Shown piece by piece: positions 42,323 to 53,613 of a stretch of DNA of 64,000 nucleotides; the first letter of the stretch is position 1, and each line of letters starts with the position of its first letter. The stretch comes from Pseudomonadota bacterium (GTDB lineage: Bacteria; Pseudomonadota; Gammaproteobacteria; Xanthomonadales; Xanthomonadaceae). The notes under the pieces were generated by a model that did no database searches, had not been told where the DNA came from, and was given only the letters and a program-made list of their open reading frames with translations. The position numbers were made by a program, and so were the translations under genes. The stretch spans positions 1 to 64,000 of the forward strand of contig JAEWFT010000049.1 in the NCBI GenBank assembly GCA_023388715.1, written 5' to 3'.

Positions 42323-45205
42323 TCAGAAGCGGTATTCGGCCAGCAGGTTGAACGAACGGCCACGCGGGTCGGCCACGCGGGCCTCCCAGCCGGCGCCGTC
42401 GCCATCGTCGAGATAGCGCAGGGTGAACGGGGGATCGGTGTCGAGCAGGTTGCGGATCCCGAAGGTGAGCTTCAGCCTGTCGATCCCGGTCCAGCTCACG
42501 CTGTAGTGGTAGAGCGTGTAGCTGTCCACGTCACGCTGGTAGTCCGGCGGGACGTAGCCGTTGACGATGCCCGGCGGCTGCCAGTCCTTGTAGCCGCCGC
42601 GGTACACCTGGGTCAGCACGTGCGACCAGTCGCCCTTCGACCAGCCAAGGCCCAGGGTGTGCTTCCACTTGATCGGCAGGTTGAAGTAGCGCTCGTACTC
42701 GCCGACCAGGTTGCCGCTGTAGGGCAGGTTGTCGAAGGTCTTGGTCTTGAAGGTGTCGAGGTAATTGCCGTTGAGGTGCACGTTCCAGTCGCCGCCGGCC
42801 AGCTCGCCGCGCAGGTTGGCGTCGAGTTCGATGCCGCTGGTGAGGGTGCCGCCGGTATTGATGAAGCGCTGGTCGATCTGCACGATCGTGCCGCTGCTGT
42901 CGCGGATGAAGTTGGCCGCGTACAGCGGGTAATTCGCGGTCATGGTGCTGAGGTTGAAGCCGCTGCGGATCGTGTTGATCCGCTCGATCTCCCACCAGTC
43001 GACGCTGACGTTGAAGTTCGGGTTGGGCGCGATGACGAAGCCGATGCTGCGCTGCTTGGCTTCCTCCGGTTCCAGGTTGGGATTGCCGCCGGTCACGATG
43101 TTGGGGCGGATCTGCACGTTGCAGTTGGCGACGTCGGGGTTGTAGCGGCCGTTCGGGCAGATGGATGGGTCGGCGAGGTCGAGGCCGGTGTACTGGGTCT
43201 CGGTGATGCCGCGGAACAGCTTGGCGAAATCCGGCACCTTGAACCCGGTGCTGTAGGCGCCGCGGAACACCAGCCAGTCCATCGGCTGCCACTTGAACGA
43301 GTACTTGGGGTTGGTGGTGCCGCCGAAGCCGTCGTAGCGGTCATGGCGCACCGCGAGGTTGACTTCCAGGCTGTCCACCACCGGCAGGTTGAGCTCGGCG
43401 AACGCCGCCTTGACGTTGCGCTTCTTGGGCGACATGTAGTTGGACGCATCGCCGGGCGCGCCGAACACGTAGGCATTGCCGCGCGACCAGTCGGCGGGGC
43501 CGTTGAACTCGTACTCCTCGCGGCGCAGGTCGAAGCCGGTGGCCGCCGCCACCTCGTCCCGACCCCACAGACGGAAGCCGAGGCTGCCGCTGAAGCTGGC
43601 GTCGAGGGTGGTGGTGGTGGAGACGCCCTTGTACAGCAGCAGCCCGCTGGCGTCGGCTGCGGCCAGCGCGGCGTAGGCGGCAGGCGACTGGTCGCTGCCG
43701 GGCATCAGGAACGGGTTGAGCACGCCGCTCTTGAGCGCGGCCTTGAGCTGCGGCGTGAAGTAGTAACCGCCGGCGAGCAACGTCTCGGCCCTGCTCTCCG
43801 CGCGCGAGAGGCCCACGTCGTAATCCCAGCTGCCAAGCACGCCGGTCATGCCGAACAGCAGGCGGTAGGCGTCGGTTGAGGTTTCCAGCTGGCGCGGGCC
43901 GCAGGCATAGCAGCGCCAGCGGTAGGTGATCGGCCGGCCATAGACCAGGTTGGCCTGGTCGCCGAAATAGTTGCGGATCTGGTTGTAGATCGCGTCGTAG
44001 GTCGCCTTGGTGGTCGCGTTGAGTTCATACGCATCCAGCTGGGTGGCGCTGGCGTTGACGCTGGAGCTGATCTGCTGCGCCTCGAACTGGCGGGTGGAAC
44101 TGACCTGCGACGCCATGAATTCGGCGAAGAACTGGTGGTTGTCGTTGAACTTGAAGGTGGCGCGGCCGATCGCCTGCACGCTGTCCACCGGCTGCTGGAT
44201 CGTGCGTGCGCGGCCGTAGTCCCAGGCGCAACCGAAACTCGCACCGGGGCTGGCCCAGACCTTGTCGTCGTACGGGCCCATCATGTCGCCGCCCGCCTCG
44301 CAACCGGCACCGCCGGGCAGTTCCAGGGTGTTGATGGTGGTCTTGGTGAGCGTGCTGGCCGGATCGCGCAGCCCGGTGCCGATCAGGCTGCCCGTGCCGC
44401 TGACCACATTGGCGAAGGGCGTGCCGCGGGTGTCGGGAGACAGGCCCCGCGCCGGCTGGAAGCTGTTGGCGAAGTCGCGCTGGTTGCCGCGCAGGATCTC
44501 GTTGCGCTTGGCGTTGACCGCGGCCCAGACGTTCCAGCCGTCGCTTTCCAGGTCGCCCCAGCCGCCCAGCACGCTGGCGCGGTAGATGTTGCCACCGCCC
44601 TCCTGGGTGACGTCCGCGCCGGCGGTGACCGACACGCCCTGGTGGTTGTCGCGGGTGATGAAGTTGATGACGCCACCGATCGCGTCGGTGCCATACACCG
44701 CCGAGGCGCCGTCGCGCAGCACTTCCACCCGCTCGATCGCGGCGAACGGGATCGAGTTGAGGTCCACCACCTGCCCGGCAAGGCCGTGCGCCGCCACCCG
44801 CCGCCCATTGAGCAAGACCAGCGTGGCATCGGCACCCTGGCCGCGCAGGTTGGCCCCGGACACGCCGTTGTTGCCGCGCGTGCCCGGGGGCGCCACGCCG
44901 CTGTTGGCGGCAAGGCTGTCGGGCCCGCTGCTGGCGACGTTCAGCTGCTGCAGCAGCTGCTCGGCCGAGGTGATGCCCTGGGCGTCGAGTTCGGCCTTCT
45001 GGATGATGGTCACGGGCAGCGCGGCCTCGACGTCGGTGCGCTTGATGCGCGAGCCGGTGACGCGGACCTGGTCCAGGGTGCGGACCGATTGCGTGGGGGC
45101 TTCCTGGCCGCCGCCCGCCTGCTGGGCAAGCGCGGGCATGGCCATCGCGGCAAGCAGGGCGATGCAGAGGCGGCTGGTGGTGGGCAGTGCGCGTGTGGAC
45201 ATCAT
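42323..45205 (-). CDS. TonB-dependent outer-membrane receptor
   Basis: A 960-residue outer-membrane transporter. It has a signal peptide (LCIALLAAMAMPALAQQ), a TonB-box-like region (LDQVRVTGSRIKRTDVE), the plug domain (ALPVTIIQKAELDAQG, GANLRGQGADATLVLLNGRR, VEVLRDGASAVYGTDAIGG) and a 22-strand barrel ending in the terminal aromatic RSFNLLAEYRF. The sequence resembles the large receptors that xanthomonads use for peptides or plant-derived carbohydrates rather than a siderophore receptor with an STN domain, but the substrate cannot be named. It stands alone with no linked TonB, SusD or degradative genes. The ATG is preceded by GGGGAG. I see nothing clear in the 118 bases upstream to the gcvP terminator. 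Confidence 0.92.
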   Translation of the reverse strand: MMSTRALPTTSRLCIALLAAMAMPALAQQAGGGQEAPTQSVRTLDQVRVTGSRIKRTDVEAALPVTIIQKAELDAQGITSAEQLLQQLNVASSGPDSLAANSGVAPPGTRGNNGVSGANLRGQGADATLVLLNGRRVAAHGLAGQVVDLNSIPFAAIERVEVLRDGASAVYGTDAIGGVINFITRDNHQGVSVTAGADVTQEGGGNIYRASVLGGWGDLESDGWNVWAAVNAKRNEILRGNQRDFANSFQPARGLSPDTRGTPFANVVSGTGSLIGTGLRDPASTLTKTTINTLELPGGAGCEAGGDMMGPYDDKVWASPGASFGCAWDYGRARTIQQPVDSVQAIGRATFKFNDNHQFFAEFMASQVSSTRQFEAQQISSSVNASATQLDAYELNATTKATYDAIYNQIRNYFGDQANLVYGRPITYRWRCYACGPRQLETSTDAYRLLFGMTGVLGSWDYDVGLSRAESRAETLLAGGYYFTPQLKAALKSGVLNPFLMPGSDQSPAAYAALAAADASGLLLYKGVSTTTTLDASFSGSLGFRLWGRDEVAAATGFDLRREEYEFNGPADWSRGNAYVFGAPGDASNYMSPKKRNVKAAFAELNLPVVDSLEVNLAVRHDRYDGFGGTTNPKYSFKWQPMDWLVFRGAYSTGFKVPDFAKLFRGITETQYTGLDLADPSICPNGRYNPDVANCNVQIRPNIVTGGNPNLEPEEAKQRSIGFVIAPNPNFNVSVDWWEIERINTIRSGFNLSTMTANYPLYAANFIRDSSGTIVQIDQRFINTGGTLTSGIELDANLRGELAGGDWNVHLNGNYLDTFKTKTFDNLPYSGNLVGEYERYFNLPIKWKHTLGLGWSKGDWSHVLTQVYRGGYKDWQPPGIVNGYVPPDYQRDVDSYTLYHYSVSWTGIDRLKLTFGIRNLLDTDPPFTLRYLDDGDGAGWEARVADPRGRSFNLLAEYRF

Positions 45206-45323
45206 GGTCTCCCCGAAGCAGGTGGGTCGCGGCGCGGGACCTTCCCTCCCGGGCGCTGCGCGTTCGCCGCAATGTAACCGTTTGGCAATGGTTTTGGGGA
45301 TGCCTTCCGCCAGCCGGAAAAAC

Positions 45324-45348
45324 GAAGGCCCCGCGATGCGGGGCCTTC
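45324..45348 (-). terminator. Terminator of gcvP
   Basis: An 11-bp perfect stem, GAAGGCCCCGC / GCGGGGCCTTC, with a 3-base loop, followed on the minus strand by GTTTTT. It lies 23 bases after the gcvP stop. Confidence 0.88.
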
Positions 45349-45370
45349 CAGAACAGGATGCTTGCGCCGA

Positions 45371-48313
<2,943 letters not shown>

Positions 48314-48316
48314 GGC

Positions 48317-48354
48317 GGCATCCGTGGGCGCGCTTGGCGCAGGAAGGGGATGCC
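48317..48354 (-). promoter_or_regulatory. Possible expression platform between riboswitch and gcvP
   Basis: A 7-bp inverted repeat, GGCATCC (minus strand, 48354-48348) and GGATGCC (48323-48317), spans the leader between the second aptamer and the gcvP ATG. The inner arm ends 3 bases before the start codon, so the stem could hide the ribosome-binding region until glycine binds. Confidence 0.4.
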
Positions 48355-48356
48355 CG

Positions 48357-48560
48357 CTCTGTCCTTTTGCCTGAGAGTTTCGACCGCGCGTGCCAGGGGA
48401 GGGACGCGGCGCGGTGTTGCCCCTTCGGCGCCGGCCGCCCGTCAGGCGCGGTCCGGTCTCTCCAGAGTGTGGTCACATGGCGGTCTTCGGCCTGAGCGAT
48501 TCCGGGCGGTTGCGCCTTCGGCAGCGCGCCTGCCCACCGGGCCGCGCGCTTCTCCCACCA
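48357..48560 (-). promoter_or_regulatory. Tandem glycine riboswitch
   Basis: Read on the minus strand, two glycine aptamers follow each other. Aptamer I (about 48557-48474) has GGGAGAAGC, then GCCGAAGGCGCAA and GCTCAGGCCGAAGACC. Aptamer II (48467-48357) has CTGGAGAGACCGG, GCCGAAGGGGCAA and the hallmark CTCAGGCAAAAGGACAGAG. A linker of about 6 bases joins them. The element ends about 43 bases before gcvP, as expected for a glycine-activated switch on the cleavage system. Confidence 0.93.
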
Positions 48561-48612
48561 TGCCGTCCCAGTATAGGCGATGCACCGCCACCGGGCATCC
48601 ACGCCCGGCGCG

Positions 48613-48618
48613 TAGGAT
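48613..48618 (+). promoter_or_regulatory. -10-like hexamer, leaderless exporter candidate
   Basis: TAGGAT ends exactly 6 bases before the ATG at 48625, with no ribosome site between. It is divergent from the gcvP riboswitch. Confidence 0.4.
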
Positions 48619-48624
48619 GTCGCG

Positions 48625-49872
48625 ATGCCGGATGCCAGCAGTTCCCCGCCGCGACGCCTTGCCCTGACCCTGGGCGCGCTGGCGATGATCGGCCCGTTCG
48701 CGATCGACACTATCTTCCCGGCGTTCCCGCAGATCGCCGCGGACCTCGGCGCCAGTGACGTGGCGATGCAGCAGACGATCAGCATCTACCTGCTGGCATA
48801 CGCCGCGATGAGCCTCGTGCATGGCCCGCTCTCCGATGCGCTGGGGCGCAGGCGGGTGATGCTGGCCGGCACCGCGGTGTTCGGATTGGCGTCGGTGGGC
48901 TGCGCACTGTCCACCTCGTTGCCGATGCTGCTCGCCTTCCGCGCGCTGCAGGGATTAAGCGCCGGGGTCGGCATGATTGTCGGTCGCGCGGTCATCCGCG
49001 ACGTCCTGCACGGCAGCGCCGCGCAGCGGCTGATGAGCCATGTCTCGATGATCTTCGGCATCGCCCCGGCGGTTGCGCCGGTGATTGGCGGCTGGCTGCT
49101 GGGCTGGGACCGCTGGCCCGGGATCTTCTGGTTCCTTGCGGCGTTCTCGGTGCTGCTGGTGGCGCTGGTCTGGCGGGGGCTGCCGGAAACCCATCCGCCC
49201 CACGCCCGCTTGCCGCTGCGGTCGAGGCCGCTGGCGCGGGGCTACCTGCACATCCTGCGCAGCGCCCGGTTCCTGCGGCTGTCCGCGGCGGGCGGCCTCA
49301 ATTTCGCGGCGCTGTTCCTCTACATCGCCTCCGCGCCCGCCTTCGTCCTGGACATGCTGGGCCTTGGCGAGCGCGGTTTCGGCTGGTTCTTCATGCCGAT
49401 GATCGCGGGGATGATGCTCGGTGCATTCGTGTCCGGGCGCAGCGCCGGACGCATCGATGGCGTGCGCCTGGCCAATATCGGCTTCGCCTGCTGTGGTCTC
49501 GCGACGCTCGCCAACATCGCCTACAACCTCGGGGTTGAAACGCCAACGGTGCCGTGGGCGGTCCTGCCGATGAGTTTCAACGCGTTCGGCATCGCGCTGG
49601 TGTTCCCGATCATCACCCTGGCGATCCTGGACATGAACCCGCACCAGCGTGGCGGGGCGTCGTCGATGCAGGCGTTCTTCGGGTTGCTGGTGAATGCGGT
49701 GGTGGCCGGCCTGCTGTCGCCCTGGCTCGCCCGCCACCACGTCCACCTTGCGCTTGGCGCAGCGCTGTTCACCCTGGGCGGGTGGCTGTTCTGGTGGTGG
49801 GAGACCCACGCCGGGCGGCGCGCCTTGCGGGTGCCGAAAACGCCCGCGGCGCTGGAGCACACCGACCTCTGA
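48625..49872 (+). CDS. Bcr/CflA family multidrug exporter (MFS)
   Basis: A 415-residue major facilitator with 12 predicted membrane helices. Bcr/CflA features: MIGPFAIDTIFPAFPQIAAD in helix 1, QQTISIYLLAYAAMSLVHGP, the MFS loop GPLSDALGRRRVML, and RALQGLSAGVGMIVGRAVIRD in helix 4-5 with the drug:H+ antiporter motif. Members export bicyclomycin, chloramphenicol or sulfonamides; the substrate here is unknown. Monocistronic, with a strong terminator directly behind. No regulator gene is adjacent. Confidence 0.9.
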   Translation: MPDASSSPPRRLALTLGALAMIGPFAIDTIFPAFPQIAADLGASDVAMQQTISIYLLAYAAMSLVHGPLSDALGRRRVMLAGTAVFGLASVGCALSTSLPMLLAFRALQGLSAGVGMIVGRAVIRDVLHGSAAQRLMSHVSMIFGIAPAVAPVIGGWLLGWDRWPGIFWFLAAFSVLLVALVWRGLPETHPPHARLPLRSRPLARGYLHILRSARFLRLSAAGGLNFAALFLYIASAPAFVLDMLGLGERGFGWFFMPMIAGMMLGAFVSGRSAGRIDGVRLANIGFACCGLATLANIAYNLGVETPTVPWAVLPMSFNAFGIALVFPIITLAILDMNPHQRGGASSMQAFFGLLVNAVVAGLLSPWLARHHVHLALGAALFTLGGWLFWWWETHAGRRALRVPKTPAALEHTDL

Positions 49873-49884
49873 TGCCGCAACGAG

Positions 49885-49908
49885 GAAGGCCGGCTTGCGC
49901 CGGCCTTC
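49885..49908. terminator. Bidirectional terminator
   Basis: A perfect 10-bp stem, GAAGGCCGGC / GCCGGCCTTC, with a TTGC loop, between the convergent exporter and M2 peptidase genes. Confidence 0.82.
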
Positions 49909-49923
49909 GTGGTGTCGCGAGGG

Positions 49924-51924
49924 TCAGCCCTGTGCCGGTGGTGCCGCGGGCGTGGCGGCTGCAGCCGCGGTGGCAGTGCCCCAGCCACACGAGGCGCCAG
50001 CGTTCTGCTGCTTCAGCCAGTCCTGCAGCGGCGCGAAGTATTCCAGCACCGCCGAGGCGTCCATCTTCTCGCCTCCGGTCAGCTCCTTCATCGTCTGCTG
50101 CCAAGGCTGGCTCGAGCCCTTGCTGAGCATCGCCCAGAACCTCTGGCCGGCTTCCTTGTTGCCGTAGAAGCTGCACTCGTACAGCGGCCCGGTATGTCCG
50201 GAAGCCTCGCACAGGGACTTGTAGAACTGGAATTGCAGCACGTGCGAGAGGAAGTAGCGGGTGTACGGCGTGTTGCCCGGCACGTGGTACTTGGCGCCCG
50301 GGTCGAAGAAGTCCTCGCCGCGCGCGCTCACCGGCGCGACGCCCTGGTACTTCGCCTTCAGGTCCCACCAGGCCTTGTTATATTCGCCCGGCTTGATCGA
50401 GCCATCGAACACGCCCCAGCGCCAGCGGTCGATCATCAGGCCGAACGGCAGGAACGCCACCTTGGCCAGCGCCATCCGCATCTGCGAATTGATCAGCGCT
50501 TCCTGGCTCTGCTGCTGCTCGCCGACCAGGCCGATCGAGGCCAGGTACTTCGGGGTCATCGACAGCACGATCACGTCGCCGATGGCCTCGTGGAACCCGT
50601 CATGGGCGCCGCCCTGGAAGATCGGCTTCTGCTTGTTGTAGGCCAGGTAGTAATAGACGTGGCCCAGCTCGTGGTAGATCGTGGTGAACTCTTCCTCGCT
50701 GGGCACGATGCACATCTTGGTGCGCACGTCGCCGGCCATGTTCATGTCCCAGGCGCTGGCGTGGCAGACCACGTCGCGGTCCAGCGGCTTGATGAACTGG
50801 GTCTTCTCCCAATAGCTCTCCGGCAGCTTCGGCATGCCCAGCGAGACGTAGAAGTCCTCGGCGCGGCGGGTCATGTCCACCGCGGTCTGGCGCGCGGCCG
50901 CGCGCTGCGCGAGGAAGCTGCGCTCGGCGGCGGAGCCGGTGCCGCTGGCGGGCTTGGCAAGCTCCTTGGCCGCGTTGTCGCTGGCGATCTTCTGCAGCGC
51001 GCTGTTGATGTCGAGGCTGCCGGCGCCCTGGTAGGGCTGCAGGATGTCCCACAGGTTGCCCCAGTCCTGCTGCCACAGGTTGCCCATCAGGTGCGCGGGC
51101 AGCATGCCGCCGGCCACCTGGCCCTTGTCGGCGCCATACTGGGCCTCGAGCTTGTTGCGGGTGTAGCAGTGCAGCTGCTCGTACAGCGGCTTGACCTGGT
51201 CCCACAGCCGGTCGGTCTCGGCCGCCAGTTCCACCGGGCTCATGTCGTAGCCGGAGCGCCACATCTCGCCGGCGTCGGCGAAGCCCATCTCCGACGCGCC
51301 CTGGTTCACCAGCTCGACGAAGCGGGTGTAGTCCTTGCGCATCGGCTTGCTGATCGTGTGCCAGCCCTGCCATGCCTCCAGCTGCGCGTCGTAGTCGCGG
51401 CTCTTGGCCAGCACTTCGCTGAGCTGGCCGATGTCCCGGCAGACCTTGGCATCTCCCTCGCCGGTGCAGTAGCTGCCCGCGCCGTACATCCCTTCCATGC
51501 GGGTGGCGATCTGGGTCAGCTCCTCCAGCTTGGCCGGGTCCCTTGGCGCCGGCATCGCGGTCCACAGCTTGAGCAGCTTGATGGCGCGCGCGGTCTCGTC
51601 CGACATCGGCTTGCCTTCGAAGCGCTTGGCCTGCTCGATCCACACGTTGAGCTGGCCCAGCCAGCGCTCGTTGGCCTTGGCCGCGATCATCTCGCTGTCG
51701 CTGTTGATGTAGGTGTTCGACAGCCACTGCGCGGACGCCAGTTCCGAGCTGAGCTTGCGCACCTCCTCGTTGACGCGGGCGACGAACTGGTCGGCGGTCT
51801 CGTCGGCGGGCGCGGTCGTGGCCGAGGGCGCGGGCGCGGCATCGGGCGCGGCTTCGCGCTTGCAGGCGACCAGCCCGGTGGCGCCGGCGATGGCAAGGGC
51901 GAGCAGGGCGATACGTGGCTTCAC
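49924..51924 (-). CDS. M2 family dipeptidyl carboxypeptidase (ACE-like) lipoprotein
   Basis: A 666-residue zinc peptidase related to angiotensin-converting enzyme, removing dipeptides from peptide C-termini. The zinc site is HELGH in TTIYHELGHVYYYLAY with the third ligand in HEAIGD about 25 residues on. The N-terminus has a hydrophobic signal and the lipobox LVAC, then an Ala/Pro/Thr linker, so it is probably a lipoprotein. I chose the GTG at 51922-51924 because AAGGA lies about 6 bases upstream; a TTG two codons earlier is too close to that site. The C-terminus ends in a low-complexity Ala/Pro tail. Confidence 0.92.
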   Translation of the reverse strand: MKPRIALLALAIAGATGLVACKREAAPDAAPAPSATTAPADETADQFVARVNEEVRKLSSELASAQWLSNTYINSDSEMIAAKANERWLGQLNVWIEQAKRFEGKPMSDETARAIKLLKLWTAMPAPRDPAKLEELTQIATRMEGMYGAGSYCTGEGDAKVCRDIGQLSEVLAKSRDYDAQLEAWQGWHTISKPMRKDYTRFVELVNQGASEMGFADAGEMWRSGYDMSPVELAAETDRLWDQVKPLYEQLHCYTRNKLEAQYGADKGQVAGGMLPAHLMGNLWQQDWGNLWDILQPYQGAGSLDINSALQKIASDNAAKELAKPASGTGSAAERSFLAQRAAARQTAVDMTRRAEDFYVSLGMPKLPESYWEKTQFIKPLDRDVVCHASAWDMNMAGDVRTKMCIVPSEEEFTTIYHELGHVYYYLAYNKQKPIFQGGAHDGFHEAIGDVIVLSMTPKYLASIGLVGEQQQSQEALINSQMRMALAKVAFLPFGLMIDRWRWGVFDGSIKPGEYNKAWWDLKAKYQGVAPVSARGEDFFDPGAKYHVPGNTPYTRYFLSHVLQFQFYKSLCEASGHTGPLYECSFYGNKEAGQRFWAMLSKGSSQPWQQTMKELTGGEKMDASAVLEYFAPLQDWLKQQNAGASCGWGTATAAAAATPAAPPAQG

Positions 51925-51998
51925 GGGCAATCCTTAAAGGGGATGGTGCAGGACCGCCAAGGCTAGACGCGGCCCCGGAGCACCGCAAGTGAGCCCGT

Positions 51999-52484
51999 TC
52001 AGGCGTCCGTCAACCGCAGCCGGCGGGCATGGTCCACCAGGCCGCGCGCCTGCAGCCAGCGCCAGGCGTGCTCGGCGTCGTGCTCGACGTAGGCGGCGGC
52101 CGACCCCAGCCGGAACGTGTAGCCCCAGGCGTCCATGTCGGCCAGGATCCGCGTACGGCCCACGCCGGGCAGCGCGTCCGCCAGCAACGCCTGCAACACG
52201 CAGACGGCGTCCTCCTCGGCGACCGAGTCGGTGGCGTCGGTATGCACCTGCGCGCGCCGCTCGGGCGGCAGCACGATCAGGTGGCCGGCCTCGTGCAGCA
52301 GGGAGTGCAGGGGGGTGTCAGCGCGCGCGTACACCGTGCTGCCGATGATCCCTGCCTCGCGCTCGCCCCAGTAGCTGCCCGGGATCGGTGCGCCGTCGGC
52401 CACCCGCACCAGCGTCAGCCCGAAGCGGGCGAGCAGCGCCTCGGCGTCGGCAAAGCCGGCCTCGGCCAGGGTCAGCACGTCCAT
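51999..52484 (-). CDS. Small predicted zincin (HEAGH protein), end of the min operon
   Basis: A 161-residue protein with no signal peptide. It has a zinc-peptidase motif, HEAGH at residues 64-68 in LHSLLHEAGHLIVLPP, and an acidic cluster 22 residues later, EEDAVCVLQALLADAL, which could supply the third ligand as in the ImmA/IrrE type (E-x-x-A). I do not recognise a characterised family. The ATG at 52482-52484 lies 18 bases after the minE stop, so it is probably the last gene of the GNAT-minC-minD-minE transcript. It may act on a cytoplasmic protein, or may have lost activity. Confidence 0.65.
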   Translation of the reverse strand: MDVLTLAEAGFADAEALLARFGLTLVRVADGAPIPGSYWGEREAGIIGSTVYARADTPLHSLLHEAGHLIVLPPERRAQVHTDATDSVAEEDAVCVLQALLADALPGVGRTRILADMDAWGYTFRLGSAAAYVEHDAEHAWRWLQARGLVDHARRLRLTDA

Positions 52485-52502
52485 CGCGCCGCTGCGCGGC
52501 GG

Positions 52503-52763
52503 TCAGGCGCCGGCGCGCGCCTCGGGCAGCGCGACCGAGATGTCCAGCACGTCGTGCTCGCCATCCTTGACCACGTCGACCTTGACCGCGTCCACGTCCA
52601 CGCTGACGTACTTGCGGATCACTTCCAGGATCTCGCGCCGCATCAGCGGCAGGTAGTCCGGGGCGCCGGCCGAGCTGCGCTCCTGCGCGATGATGATCTG
52701 CAGGCGGTTCTTGGCGACCGAGGCAGTGTTCTTCTTGGGCTTGAGGAAATCGAAGATCGCCAT
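52503..52763 (-). CDS. minE: Cell division topological specificity factor MinE
   Basis: An 86-residue protein that stimulates MinD ATPase and drives pole-to-pole oscillation. The N-terminal membrane-targeting segment is MAIFDFLKPKK, the MinD-contact helix region includes ASVAKNRLQIIIAQERS, and the topological domain has LPLMRREILEVIRKYVSVD. It starts 3 bases after minD. Confidence 0.96.
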   Translation of the reverse strand: MAIFDFLKPKKNTASVAKNRLQIIIAQERSSAGAPDYLPLMRREILEVIRKYVSVDVDAVKVDVVKDGEHDVLDISVALPEARAGA

Positions 52764-52766
52764 GCG

Positions 52767-53579
52767 TCAACCCCCGAACAGCTTGCTGAAGAAGCCCTTC
52801 TTCTCGGTCGTGGTGAAGCGCATCGGGCGGTTCTCGCCCAGCAGCCGCGCGACCGCGTCGTCATAGGCCTGGCCGGCCGGCGATTCGCCGTCCATGATCA
52901 CCGGCTCGCCCTTGTTGGAGGCATTGAGCACGTCGCCGGATTCGGGGATGACCCCGATCGTCTTCAGCCCCAGCACTTCCTCGACGTCCTTGACGCTGAG
53001 CATCTCGCCGTTCTCCACCCGTTGCGGGCTGTAGCGGGTCAGCAGCAGGTAGGCGTCGACCTCGCCCTCGCCCGATTCGGCGCGGCGCGTCTTCGACGAC
53101 AGCAGGCCGAGGATGCGGTCGGAGTCGCGCACGCTGGAGACTTCCGGGTTGACCACCACCACCGCCTTGTCGGCGAAGTACATCGACAGGAACGCACCCT
53201 TCTCGATGCCCGCCGGGGAGTCGCACAGGATCACGTCGAAGCCGTCGTCGGCCAGGTCCTTGAGCACCTTCTCTACGCCTTCCTTGGTCAGCGCGTCCTT
53301 GTCGCGCGTCTGCGAGGCGGCCAGCACGAACAGGTTGTCGAAGCGCTTGTCCTTGATCAGCGCCTGCTTGAGCGTGGCCTCGCCGTGGATCACGTTGACG
53401 AAGTCGTACACCACCCGGCGCTCGCAGCCCATGATCAGGTCGAGGTTGCGCAAGCCGACGTCGAAGTCGATGACGGCGACTTTCTTGCCGCGCCGCGCAA
53501 GGCCGGTGGCGATGCTGGCGCTCGACGTGGTCTTGCCCACGCCGCCCTTGCCCGATGTGACTACGATGATTTCAGCCAA
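52767..53579 (-). CDS. minD: Septum site-determining ATPase MinD
   Basis: A 270-residue ParA-like ATPase that recruits MinC to the membrane. The deviant Walker A SGKGGVGKTTSSAS is at residues 9-22, with DFDVGLRNLDLIMGCERR (switch I), LCDSPAGIE (Walker B) and a C-terminal amphipathic membrane-targeting helix (KKGFFSKLFGG). It lies 34 bases after minC and 3 bases before minE. Confidence 0.97.
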   Translation of the reverse strand: MAEIIVVTSGKGGVGKTTSSASIATGLARRGKKVAVIDFDVGLRNLDLIMGCERRVVYDFVNVIHGEATLKQALIKDKRFDNLFVLAASQTRDKDALTKEGVEKVLKDLADDGFDVILCDSPAGIEKGAFLSMYFADKAVVVVNPEVSSVRDSDRILGLLSSKTRRAESGEGEVDAYLLLTRYSPQRVENGEMLSVKDVEEVLGLKTIGVIPESGDVLNASNKGEPVIMDGESPAGQAYDDAVARLLGENRPMRFTTTEKKGFFSKLFGG

Positions 53580-53613
53580 GTTGGCTTCCTCCGTTGATTC
53601 CGATGGCGCGGCG

